From contig JADGJC010000165.1 in NCBI GenBank assembly GCA_027596075.1, positions 35,261 through 89,333 of the forward strand: DNA of 54,073 nucleotides, read 5' to 3'. The DNA is from Rhizophlyctis rosea. Its lineage: Eukaryota > Chytridiomycota > Chytridiomycetes > Rhizophlyctidales > Rhizophlyctidaceae. This document shows, piece by piece, positions 1-9,680 of this stretch. Under the pieces are notes generated by a model that made no database searches, was not told where the DNA came from, and saw only the letters and a list, made by a program, of their open reading frames with translations. Within the stretch, counting starts at the first letter, position 1. Every line of letters begins with the position of its first letter. Both the position numbers and the translations under genes were made by a program.

Positions 1-109
1 CCTTTGGGGTCTCTGGCCGCTTTTCCCCGCCCCCGCGCCCTCGGCCCGCTCCCGCGCCGCGCCTCTTTCCTCATGCGTGTACCGAAAAACAAAAAAAGAA
101 ACCTCCTAC

Positions 110-451
110 CTCCATACACCAAATCCCACTCCCACACCCCAAATCCAAACACCTACTACCCTCCCCCCTCAACACCACTTCCACCGGAGCCGAAAAATTC
201 CCCTTCCAAAGCAACCTAATCATATAATGCTGCAAATGCAAGCGATCCATCTCTTCATCATCATTAGGAAGCACGTACAACTTTTCACTCTGCACAGAAT
301 CCTCGCTCAGGGGCGTGACGTCCGCGTGGAGACGACGACCAGAGGAATCGAATTTGAAGCTGTCTGTGCGGGTGCGGATGATGGGGAGCGATGTTGTTGA
401 GGACGTTTCTGATGGGGTGGGGTGGGGTTCTGTGGAGTGGCAGATACCCAT
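110..451 (-). CDS. SAM-dependent methyltransferase, 5' exon only (partial)
   Basis: The exon reads 114 codons from ATG at 451 to a GTAGGA donor at 109-108. After a Ser/Thr-rich N-tail comes a stretch with NDDEEMDRLHLQHYMIR and then the class I methyltransferase motif I, LDLGCGSGIW, at about residues 101-110. This order (acidic DEEMDRL, then motif I ending GIW) is typical of fungal LaeA/UMTA-like methyltransferases, which transfer a methyl group from S-adenosylmethionine; the substrate cannot be told. The rest of the Rossmann fold must lie left of the window. Bases 1-69 give no convincing second exon in any frame, so the intron probably runs past the edge, or the gene is broken there. Family call is strong; exact function unknown. 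Confidence 0.75.
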
Positions 452-3406
452 TTTTCCAAATTGTCAGAGGTTGTTGCAAGCTGTGTTGTGAGATGTTTGC
501 AATGCAGCAGGAATCTAATGGGTTTTGATATCGTCGAGGGGCGAGAACACCTTTTGTTGGGTGTGCTGGCGACATGGTTGCTCTAACGATTATATATCAT
601 GGTAACAGATGCACTGCATGAATGAACCAGCAGGTGGACGTTCGCATGGACGGTTGCGGTCATCGGAGGGAGGAAGACGCCGAGCAGCATGGAACGCGTT
701 CCGCTTGCAAAAATGGCATGCAGGCAAAGCTCCGCGTGTGCGACCAGTTCATTTCTGAGAGTGCTGGTTGGTTCTTCGGTTCGCATCGCACGTTCCTCCA
801 CCATCTGACACACCACCCGGCTGATCTTTGCCATGCGGTTTCTGATGATAATGATATCATGAAGAGACGGTGAATGGTCCTTGGTGAGAGAGCGAAAAAC
901 GGTCTCCGACATTGCGCCACGGGTCCTTTGAAAACAGATGCCCCAGTGTCAAGTGATATTTGTGATGCACGCCGAAAGCAGCGTGAAGAATGCATGCATG
1001 TAGACATCCGGATGAATGTAGATATCTTCCCTGGTGAGAAGGAACCGACGCTCGCTTTATGTACAGCGTTGGTCCTGACTTTCAGTTAGTTTTTCATGAG
1101 GTGCACCGGTTGAGGGTTGATGGCGGTGGCACTGTGGTGCAACGCCTGTCAGTCACGCCACAGCTAGGCTTGCGTTGACGCCACGAATGCTCAGTCAAGG
1201 ATTTTTTGGTGCTGGCACCGCATTGTCTCTTCCAGCCTTCCCTTACTTCCCTTCCTCTCGCTCCTTTTTTCTGTTCAGTTTTCTGCGTACTTATTGTAGA
1301 CCTCCTCTAAAGTACAACTGTTAAGTCCAGACATACATAAGTGTTATATCGCGACCCGTTGTAGAGGCGGCTATCCTCCTCCCCATCTCTCGCCATGTCC
1401 GTACGTTCCAACCGCCAACCTCACCTAGATCACTGTCCAACAGATTCCCTGTTGACAACAGCTCTACGTGCGGTGGCGGGTTTCATTCATGTGAAACACT
1501 TTTTCTCTTTCGTTGTTGCTTTTCTTTTCAAAAACTTGGATTGCCTCTCGTGGCGAAAAGGCTTCCTCTCGCAACGTCCTATGATGTATCAAAAACATAT
1601 CAAGCTCAACAAACTGAGTCTCCCACCAGAGACGCTGTTGACTATTTACTTCTTCTTCTTCTATTTACTGAGGACGTTGCGATTGGGCGTTTTTTTGGTC
1701 TTTCTCCTTCTTTTTTTGTTTGGCTTCTTTCCGTTGCGACCTTTTTGCGCGCGCGTTTTCGTGTCCAATTGTTTTCATTTTTATACCTTGCTTTCCCATT
1801 CCTCATCACCTCTAAACCCACATATGGACAACACATAACGCCGCCATGCTGCTTTGTCAACCATATCCGGGTCTCAATTCTCCAAACTATCACCAATCTC
1901 TTCCCAAAATCGACACACGCAAATTTTGCACACCCCACAGTTAAGTCAGGTCTTTTGCCGCCTTCCTTAAGGCACCATACACTTGGCAACTGTCCGTTAC
2001 AACCGTGGAAGAGCAAGCCTCGCCCGACTTGAGGATCTCGTTTTGAGTTGTCTTCTGATAGGGTTTGAGGTAATGTCCTGTGAGAGTAGACTGGACGTAG
2101 GGATGATCGCTTGATGTACCCGCTTTTTCGGTTCGACTAGTCTTAGTACATTTTGGACGAATATTTTGTTGCCTGCTTGTGGGGATGTCCTCAGGTTTTC
2201 TCTGCATGCAATAGACCTATGTCCATCACCGCAATATAAAATGATGCTCGATTCAAGACTTTGCACTGTTTGTCTGTTTGACATGTGGAAAGCTTGCAGC
2301 ATCTTGACATTCGGGTACTCACATGGAACATCTTACGGAGTTCAGGGTATGCCACTAATACTGATCACTAACTGGATCATTTTTTGAACACTTGACCATC
2401 GCTAGTCAAGGTGAGCGATGTCGCAATGGTTGCAACAGAAGGAATCCATTGTTGCAAAAAAACATTCCGCTACGATTCGGCTAATGGCGCATGAAGTAAT
2501 GGGACTGCATCCGTAGATTCCGTACACAGGTGTGGTCACCGTGTGCGTGCAGCACAGAAGCGTCTGCCTTGATGGGCTTGTCTGAACTAGCCCCACCGCC
2601 GTGATGACTGCATCGCAAGGCTTATACTCAAGCCCCAATAATTCTGGTCGCGTGCCGCGTGGCTTCCTTGTGTCGCAAGCCCCCCGAATGAGGCAACACC
2701 TTCCACATATGGCCACGGCCGTCTCACAGAGACTTCATTGAAGGAAATGATGAAAGGAGTGATGGACAAGATTGCTGGTTTCTGCGGCAAAGTCCCAAAC
2801 ACACGGACCCAAACCCTCCAAACCAATCAAGACTACTAAGACTGACTCGGGGCTCCATTCAATATATCCATAAACACCCATTCGTATCACCCAAAGGCAG
2901 AATGGGTGGAGTATCAGTTGATGCATCAGACGGGGAGGTGCCTCACCGCATTCGAAGGGAGGCCACTCTTGAGGAATGTTTCTCTCCTTGCCAATCCAAC
3001 GCAAAAAACAGAACGGAGTTTTTGGTCTTGGTCCATGCACCGGGTCAGATTTTGTTTGTAGCATTTCCATAACGTGGACTTGTGAACTACGTCAGCGGGA
3101 AACAAATCTAGCTCGAGGCCACTGTCAGAGGGGATAGCGTGGACTGTTGTGAGAACACTATCTCCACGAGTTGCCTTAAAAACTCTTCGCGTGGCAATTA
3201 CCTCACAAGGTTTGTTTACTCCCGTTTCTTTACTTGCATTGTTTACTCCCTTTGTTTACTTCCGGCTGAGTACAGCTTATTTAACAACACCGTGTAATAT
3301 CTCCCAAAAGACTCTCTGCAAAAAGGTATGTCTTCAGCCATGTATGACACTGCAAACATTCAGCTAACTGAGCAAATATCAGCTTTACCCTAATTCCAAT
3401 TCCAAC
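452..3406. other. intergenic stretch without a supported gene
   Basis: About 3 kb lie between the methyltransferase start and the LIM gene. All open frames are short, overlap on both strands and show no recognised motif. An ATG at 1395 is followed at once by a GTACGT donor-like sequence, but no credible downstream exon was found. The segment around 2750-3070 has fragments that faintly suggest an eroded transposable element, not enough to call. The last few hundred bases must contain the LIM gene promoter; no clear TATA box was seen. Confidence 0.5.
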
Positions 3407-5116
3407 ATGCCGTCAACACCTTCGGCATACTACAGTCAAATACCGACAGTACGGTGCCGGTATGTTTGAAGGCGGCATGTGACGCGTTTCCATGCATGGC
3501 ATCGATCTCACAACGGGTTACAGCGACTGCGGTGAAGTACTACAGTTTGGAAAAAAGCATCGATGTGAGGACCTAGATTTGCGACCTACCCGCCGACCAA
3601 AGCAAGCACCAGGTAAGGAACAATTGGCAGGCATAGTGCAGGGGACCATCATTGATTGCTTGGTCCCTGTAGGAGACGGCCATGATGACGACGACTACGG
3701 AAGGGGACGGAATGGACATGGCGGAGAGGACCGAGACAGAGAACGAAGCCGCAACCGTGACCGTGGTGACCGCGAGCGAGGGGGACCAACCAGACCACCC
3801 CGCGACCGCAGCCGCCCACGCGAAGACTCCCACCAGCCACAACCCAACCAACGCTCAAAATCACGCACCAGAGATCAACAAAACTCACGCCGGCGGTCAC
3901 CACGGGAGGATGAGCCGCACAGCCCCGGGAGCGGGGGGTCTGGGGAGAAGAAGGGGGGAATTGATAATCTGATGGCGGATTTGATGAATGAGATGCATAT
4001 GGAGGATGGGCGGGATAGTGGGTATGATCAGGATGATAGGGATGCACCGAAGTGTGGGGGTTGCAATCAGTCAATCAAAGATCCTACGCAGGCATTCGAG
4101 ATTCCTGCGTTGAGTAAAGTGAGTCGAGTTTCTTTTTTCAAAATGATTATTGTTAGGGGACGACGTTATGGAACAACACACTCCAGCAATTGAAGGGCAA
4201 GGTCATGCATGATGCTTATTTATGATTTTTTCCCCAGCTATTCCACGTCAACTGCTTCCGGTGTCGAATCTGCAAATCCACATTCAGCGAAGAAAACCCA
4301 TACGTCCCACACGAAGGTCACGCATATTGCGAACGCGATTACGAAGACTGCATGCAACGAATTTGTGCCAAATGGTATGACATTTTGACACTTGAGCATG
4401 TTTAAGCATATCAACTCAGTATCATCTGAATATCTCCCTCACCATCATCCACCTCACCACCTTCCCAAAAAACCCAGCAACAAACCAATCTTCTCCCGCC
4501 CCGTCTACGCCCTAAACAAAGTCTTCCACTCCAACCACCTCCGCTGCCACCACTGCCGCCACACAATCCACGGAAACCCCTACGAACACAACGGTCACGT
4601 ATACTGCGAAAAGGACTACTTTTCCCTATGCGCTGCCCGTTGCGCTACGTGCCAAAATCCCATTGAAGGCGAAACCATATACGCCTTAGATAAGACGTAC
4701 CATAAAGATTGTTTCGTATGCGTTATGTGCGGAGTGAATTTCCCCGATAAGAGTTTTTATGTTTGGGAGGCGGAACAGGTTTGTAGGAGGCATTACCATA
4801 TGAGGAATGGGAGTTTGTGTGGGGGGTGTGATGCGCCGATTGAGGGTAAGTTTTCTTTTGGTTTGGAGATTTTGTCTTTCAGCCCGCTGACGGCTTCCCA
4901 CCCCACACAGGCCCCTGCGCAGAAGTAGCAGAACTCAACAAACGATACCACCCAGACTGCTGGTGCTGTGCACTCTGTCGCGCACCACTGACGACAACGT
5001 ACTACTCGTACGCGGGGAAGGCGTATTGTGAGGAAGATATTCAGCGGGTGTATAGTCGTCAGAATAAGAAGTTTGATAGGAGTCAGAGGAGGCAGACTAT
5101 GATGCGGAATTTGTAG
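3407..5116 (+). CDS. Four-LIM-domain protein (paxillin/LIM-only-like)
   Basis: Six exons: 3407-3459, 3524-3612, 3673-4118, 4238-4374, 4478-4845, 4911-5116; 432 aa; phases agree at every GT-AG junction. The first 53-nt exon joins in phase to give a Cys/His motif, CRDCGEVLQFGKKHRC, near the N-terminus. An Arg/Asp/Ser-rich disordered linker follows (about residues 50-170), then four LIM zinc-binding domains starting near residues 175 (CGGC), 239 (CAKC), 297 (CATC) and 356 (CGGC). Each has the expected spaced Cys/His ligands, such as FHVNCFRCRIC, YCEKDY and YHPDCWCCALC. LIM domains are protein-binding modules; fungal relatives act in actin and cell-wall Rho signalling. No RhoGAP domain is present, so it is not Lrg1-like. 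The second intron is exactly 60 nt with no in-frame stop, so retention would also leave the frame open. Function is inferred from the domains only. Confidence 0.88.
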
Positions 5117-5939
5117 AGGGGGAGTTTTTAGAGGGTAGAGGGTGGATGTGACGAGTGATTGTGCTGGAAGGATGTTTCGCTTTTTTACGGAAGGGGAGAA
5201 GAGGGGCGGCACTTGCGTGCTTTCTGGGATCAATCTTTCAGTTTGTGCAAGTCACCGTCACAACCAGGGCGGGGATACTTCTGGGCGGGGGATACTTCTT
5301 TTATATAGTTTTCTTGTCGCTTTCTTCTTTGTGTTCGCTGGTGTTATTTCATCCTGTTTATAAAGTCTGTCCTTTTGGGAAGTCGTGTCTTTTTCTGTGT
5401 AGAATCAAGAAGAAGGTTGGATTTATCCATGCATATGTTTCATTCCACCGCTACCATGTATGACAGGGCGGACTGCTTGGGGGAATTGCTTTGGACTTGG
5501 TGGAGGGGTGGATCAAGAGCATGTTCGAACGACCAACAAACGACCCGGCCGAGCCAGCAACTTCTACTTGCAGGGTCTGATGTTGATATCACATCACATG
5601 GTCCGCCTCCAAGGTTTTAATGGCTTAGGCCTGGTTGTAGCTCGTTCACCCATGGTACGACGTTTGTATTGCCTCATGCCACGAAATCGGAGCATAACGG
5701 CGCCTCCGACCGCATGCTCTAACAATTTCACATGTGGCCACAACAACTCCTTTTCAGATTGGGCTTTCTGACTTCAAAACTCAAACTTATCGACAGCGAC
5801 AAAAGAAAAGACAAAGTTTCTTGAGCTCGGTACGTGCAGGTATGTTGATTTCTACTTCTCATTTTGCCATCCATCTGATGTTGCTGGACAACAAAGATTA
5901 ACTGAGCGATTCCCACTATTCCCATTCAGACATTTCCCA
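5117..5939. other. intergenic: LIM 3' UTR and promoter of next gene
   Basis: About 820 bases between two same-strand genes. The 5' part should hold the LIM gene 3' UTR and the 3' part the promoter of the membrane protein. Open frames here are short and overlapping. A T/A-rich patch near 5297-5310 and pyrimidine-rich stretches are present; nothing else stands out. Confidence 0.4.
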
Positions 5940-8072
5940 ATGGACCCTCGAGCGTCCTACTTCCCACCACCTCCGCCTAACCAAGGCGAAGGGCCTCAAT
6001 ATGCTATGCCAGCACATAGGCATAGCGTACAATCATATGAGGTCCACCCCGGCATGGTCCCATATCCTCACCAGTCGCTCCCTCCTCAAGTGCCAATGTC
6101 CCATCCGGAAATGTTTGGTTACCCGCCGGCCATGAACCAACCTGCTTTCCAACACCCCGGTCTTACGGCCAGCCCACCACCCTTGACCACACCGACTACC
6201 CGTACCCCATTTGTTCCTCCTCATCGGCGACCATTCTCCATGGATGGTATGGTCCAAGTGGCCACACCCCATCCACAAGTTCATCAGCGACCCATGAGTG
6301 TCGACGCATATCAGCCACCCGTCATTGGCTACCAGCCCGCGCCTTCGCCAGCCCCGACTTCCCCATCAGTAGTCTCTCAACCTAATATGAGCGTCAAACA
6401 AGCAATTCCAGTCAAAATCATCGAAGTGTCCCCGGCCGCTCCCAAACCCACCAACACGGCTAGCCGCACAGAAAGCCCTATCATGCACACCATCAAAGTC
6501 GACAGCCGTCTAACCTCCCTATGGACTTTGACTTTATGCTTCCTGACAGCTGCATTTGGCGTCGCTTTGATTGTAGGACGGTCCTATTTCGACGACAGCT
6601 GTCTCGACACCAAGATTCTACCGGGCGGGAAATCCACGGCTTTCGCTTTATTCGGTATCTCTGCCATTTTGCTAAGAGCTGTCATGGAAAGTGCGACTGT
6701 AGGCCTCATCGAGCTACTCACTACCCGTGCACTGGTCAGAGGTCATCCCCTCCTTCCATTGCTCGCTTCCCTCCACCCCCGCACCCGTCGTCGCAACAAA
6801 GGAGGATTCATCAACCAAGTCCAAGCCGTATTCCTCACCCTCGCACTCTGCAGCACCACCTACGGCATCGGCTACAAATATCTAATCAGCGACGTAGCCA
6901 CCCTCAAAAACCAAGACCTCCAAGTCGCCGCAGCCTCATACTGCATAGGCTGCGGCCACCCAGACGGCAACAAACGCGTCGACGGCATGTTAACCATAGC
7001 CAGCATGCGCAACGGCACCGGTCCCAACAACCGCCAGAACAGCGGCGCAACCTACGGCGACTTCTACAAAGACAACACCATGTACGCTTTCCAACTCCCC
7101 CGCCAAACCGAACTACTCCGCGAACTAGGTACAGACTCCCGCATCCGCATCGACGGCAACTTTGGTCTCCGCGCCACCCTCGAACCAGACGCATGCCCAA
7201 CCCTCTCCGGCAACGACACAGCCCCATACAGCGAATGGCGCTTCCTCCGCACCTACATCCAAAAGATCGACAACACAACCTTCCGCGCAACAGCAATAAA
7301 CGGCACAGACTGCGAAGCCTCCAAAATCTCCCTCTCCTACATCTTCCTCGACGTAACATGGATCCAAACACCCTCCGGTCTCCGCTCCCAAGCCCTAACA
7401 CCACGCGACCTGATCCCCTCCACCCGTCTCGACTTCGCAATGGAAATCATGCAAGGCCTCAACGGCGTAGTAAACAGCGAAGTCGTCAACGTCTTCATGA
7501 ACAGCACCGAGGTTTGGACACCCGGTGCGTCACGTGTTGTCGCGACGGTGACGTTTGTTATGCAGAGTATGGAGATGTTGCTTCATAGGGATAGGTTGGA
7601 TGATGATTTGAAGCAGTATGAGATTCGGACTTTGAGGCCAAACACTCTGGAAGCGCGCAATGGTTCATGCATCGCACTTAGTTTCTGGTGTTATGTTGCT
7701 GGTGGGGTGTTGGTGGTTGTTGGGGCGTTGTGTGTTGCGTTGGAGTTGAGTCATGCTGCGAGGATCGTGTCGGCTGCGCCGTTGCAGTGGTTGAGTATGG
7801 TGGATAGAGATCGCCGTGGCGGAGGGGATGATTGGGCTTTTGGATGTTGTACGGGGCATAACGTTGTAATAGGTGATAAAGTAGCAAGATTAGTGGAGGA
7901 GAAGGTGGCAGACGCAGAGGAGATTGAGGGGAGCGATGAGTACTATCATTTGAAGGTTGTGGGCGCCCAAACGGCGGGGAGCCATCCCGAATTCGGGAAC
8001 AAGCGGTATGCGGGTGATTTGCGAAGAAGGGAAAAGGTGGAGGTGTTACGTGATGAACAGGGTGCCTCATAG
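5940..8072 (+). CDS. Multi-pass membrane protein with large Cys-containing ectodomain
   Basis: A single open frame of 710 aa. The N-terminal ~185 residues are rich in Pro, His, Gln and Met and look disordered and cytoplasmic. Hydrophobic segments lie near residues 190-213, 230-258, 292-317 and 577-603. Between the third and last segments is a ~260-residue loop with spaced cysteines and several N-glycosylation sequons (NGT, NDT, NTT, NGT, NST), consistent with an extracellular or lumenal domain. The C-terminal ~105 residues are charged and soluble. The layout (three helices, ectodomain, one helix, cytoplasmic tail) recalls uncharacterised fungal membrane protein families, but I cannot name one with confidence. 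Codon usage switches from C-ending to G/T-ending around 7500, with no break in the frame. The start is the first ATG, a few bases after an in-frame-free leader. Confidence 0.85.
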   Translation: MDPRASYFPPPPPNQGEGPQYAMPAHRHSVQSYEVHPGMVPYPHQSLPPQVPMSHPEMFGYPPAMNQPAFQHPGLTASPPPLTTPTTRTPFVPPHRRPFSMDGMVQVATPHPQVHQRPMSVDAYQPPVIGYQPAPSPAPTSPSVVSQPNMSVKQAIPVKIIEVSPAAPKPTNTASRTESPIMHTIKVDSRLTSLWTLTLCFLTAAFGVALIVGRSYFDDSCLDTKILPGGKSTAFALFGISAILLRAVMESATVGLIELLTTRALVRGHPLLPLLASLHPRTRRRNKGGFINQVQAVFLTLALCSTTYGIGYKYLISDVATLKNQDLQVAAASYCIGCGHPDGNKRVDGMLTIASMRNGTGPNNRQNSGATYGDFYKDNTMYAFQLPRQTELLRELGTDSRIRIDGNFGLRATLEPDACPTLSGNDTAPYSEWRFLRTYIQKIDNTTFRATAINGTDCEASKISLSYIFLDVTWIQTPSGLRSQALTPRDLIPSTRLDFAMEIMQGLNGVVNSEVVNVFMNSTEVWTPGASRVVATVTFVMQSMEMLLHRDRLDDDLKQYEIRTLRPNTLEARNGSCIALSFWCYVAGGVLVVVGALCVALELSHAARIVSAAPLQWLSMVDRDRRGGGDDWAFGCCTGHNVVIGDKVARLVEEKVADAEEIEGSDEYYHLKVVGAQTAGSHPEFGNKRYAGDLRRREKVEVLRDEQGAS

Positions 8073-8261
8073 ATCTTCCTTACAGTATCAGAAAGTAAAG
8101 ATTTTTGTAATAGTTTACCATATGAAAAAGTTGATCGCCAAATGGAACCAAGCATAATGACGACGACTTGAGTCTAGCCGTCATCGCTAGCTTGCGAAGC
8201 GTTCCCTACATCCATGACTGACACTGGCGCGAAATTCAACACTAAGGCGAGAATGAAGGAG

Positions 8262-8267
8262 AAAAAA
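8262..8267 (-). terminator. RNA polymerase III T6 terminator
   Basis: A run of six A on the plus strand (TTTTTT on the minus strand) lies 22 nt after the 3' end of the tRNA-Met gene. This matches a Pol III oligo-T terminator. Confidence 0.75.
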
Positions 8268-8289
8268 TGATTTTGACAAACGCTGCATT

Positions 8290-8362
8290 TGCGAGATGTG
8301 AGGATCGAACTCACGACCTTAGGATTATGAGACCTACGCTCTACCAACTGAGCCAATCTCGC
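8290..8362 (-). tRNA. tRNA-Met (anticodon CAT), elongator type
   Basis: Read on the minus strand from 8362, the acceptor GCGAGAT pairs with ATCTCGC and is followed by discriminator A. The D arm contains the box A sequence TGGCTCAGTTGG, the anticodon loop is CTCATAA (anticodon CAT), the variable loop is AGGTC, and the T arm GTGAG/CTCAC encloses the box B core TTCGATC. The T-T mismatch at the base of the anticodon loop and the loop sequence match eukaryotic elongator Met tRNAs rather than initiator. It is 73 nt, without an intron; CCA is not encoded. Confidence 0.95.
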
Positions 8363-8602
8363 AGATGTTTTATTTACACAAACTTATATATATATTCCAA
8401 AGAGCCTGAAACGGCAGAAAAGCGTTTCGAAAAGGGGAGGAGCAAGTGGGGAAAGCTGGTTAGGAAGCTGGACGCAAGCGGAGAAGGTCTGATCTTATGG
8501 CTGTAGAGCAAGTATACATGGCATGGCATTGGAACGATCTGGAATATGTGGCAGTAGAAAAAAAATTGCCATTGTGGGCGAGGCAGTCGCTTCAGGCCTT
8601 TT

Positions 8603-8727
8603 GAGATTGGCTCAGTTGGGAGAGCGCAGGCTAAGTAGACCTTCGCATCAAGGTCAGCAATTTCAACTTGAACACGCAACCGACTGAGCCAATGCGACTT
8701 TCACGCGCATTTGGCTCAGTCCGCGAC
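8603..8727. repeat. Cluster of three tRNA 5'-half fragments, two forming an inverted repeat
   Basis: Plus-strand bases 8603-8630 match tRNA-Met positions ~3-30 at about 26 of 28 positions (GAGATTGGCTCAGTTGG core). A second 5'-half copy lies on the minus strand at 8676-8698, beginning GTCGCATTGGCTCAG. A third lies on the plus strand at 8705-8727, beginning GCGCATTTGGCTCAG. Copies two and three are inverted with roughly 15-base arms and a ~10-base spacer, so they could fold as a hairpin. None continues into an anticodon arm plus T arm, so none is a functional tRNA gene. Confidence 0.75.
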
Positions 8728-9091
8728 TTGAGCGAAATGGCTGAGATTCACACAAACTTGGGTAAATGACAAATAGTCAAATACACCATCTACGCACCAC
8801 TGAAGGTTTTGAGCCTGGTGGATGGCCTTGGAACCTTGGTGAGTCGAGATGGTGCCATTATCGCAATGCTTGATAGAAAGTACCGAGGTCTGCAGAATCG
8901 TTTCGAATCGTCCTTTCGAACGGGTCCCGTAAGCCACTGGGCATTTGTCATACGGCAAGTGCACATCCCTCAATTGCCTTGGTCCATCAAATTGGGTATA
9001 CGACACTGAGTGCTGAACTAAATGATGAAGTGCCGGAGATCGCCGCATAGCAATTTGACGAGGGTCGTCCTGCAATTCCAAGTCGATGGAG

Positions 9092-9149
9092 TGGAGTCAA
9101 TGTTGAAAAATTGCTGCTGATAGAGTCAATGTCGAAGAATTCCTGCTGA
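9092..9149. repeat. 29-bp direct repeat, two copies
   Basis: Two adjacent 29-base units (9092-9120 and 9121-9149) share GAGTCAATGT, AA.AATT and CTGCTGA, with about five mismatches. This is a small tandem duplication in non-coding DNA. Confidence 0.8.
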
Positions 9150-9417
9150 GGGCGACTCACAGAGAATGCTCTTCCACATCCAAGCGACGGACAATGAATG
9201 TACCTTTCACCATGCTGATCGACGAGAAAGAAATTCAATAACATTGGTATACATGTTGCCCTTGATGCGCGCTGGAAGTCTCAGCGTAGACATCTGATAC
9301 AAATCTGCGGCTGCACCGTGACGCTTTTGCGCATCCCATCCATCGCACTTACCTTGATCAATGTGGTTGAGTAGCATGCATCACTGCGTGACATTGGACG
9401 AAGCACATATGTTTTCC

Positions 9418-9680
9418 TTATTGTGAACGTTCTGGCAACAGAAACGAGAGAAAAGAAATTGACGACCACTGCTCGAGGAGGAGAAGGAAAACTGCTTACG
9501 TGACGCGTTCTCCCCTGCCAAGAAATTCTTCTTGGCGACAAGCGCGTCAACACAGCACTCCATCAACGAACCCTCCAACCCCAATAACCACAAACACTCG
9601 GATTGGGGAGGAGGCCTGCGATGAACAAACAAGGAAGCTTTCGTTAATCCCTTTTGAGAATCTTACTCATGCCAAATCAT
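9418..9680 (-). CDS. Small three-exon protein of unknown function (47 aa model)
   Basis: On the minus strand a 14-nt first exon (9680-9667, MIWHE) ends at a GTAAGA donor. It joins in phase to exon 2 (9615-9500) after an ATCGCAG acceptor. Exon 2 ends at GTAAGC, and exon 3 begins after TTGCCAG at 9431 and stops at 9418. Exon 2 encodes PPPQSECLWLLGLEG followed by SLMECCVDALVAKKNFLAG, a compact, Cys-containing, partly amphipathic segment. Two good splice pairs and coding-like composition support a real gene. Small size and a very short terminal exon leave the 3' end uncertain: retaining intron 2 would extend the protein by about 30 Ser/Phe-rich residues. I do not recognise the family, though it looks like a conserved mini-protein such as a small complex subunit (inference). 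Confidence 0.55.

Noticed and set aside
583..1007. Overlapping minus-strand open frames of 109 and 115 codons
   Set aside because: Different frames over the same DNA with no motif, no splice logic and no composition bias.
1395..2032. ATG followed by GTACGT donor at 1395 and overlapping open frames to 2032
   Set aside because: No downstream exon with coding character or motif could be joined; translations are Phe/Leu/Ser-rich from T-rich DNA.
2735..3070. Possible retroelement fragment on either strand
   Set aside because: Resemblance to copia-type integrase is only a few residues in mixed frames; could not be supported.
6521..7588. 355-codon second open frame inside the membrane protein gene
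   Set aside because: Pro/Arg/His-rich shadow produced by C-ending codons of the 5940-8072 frame; no motif or signal.
8174..8356. 60-codon minus-strand frame beginning MAQLVERRSHN
   Set aside because: It is the conceptual translation of the tRNA-Met gene.
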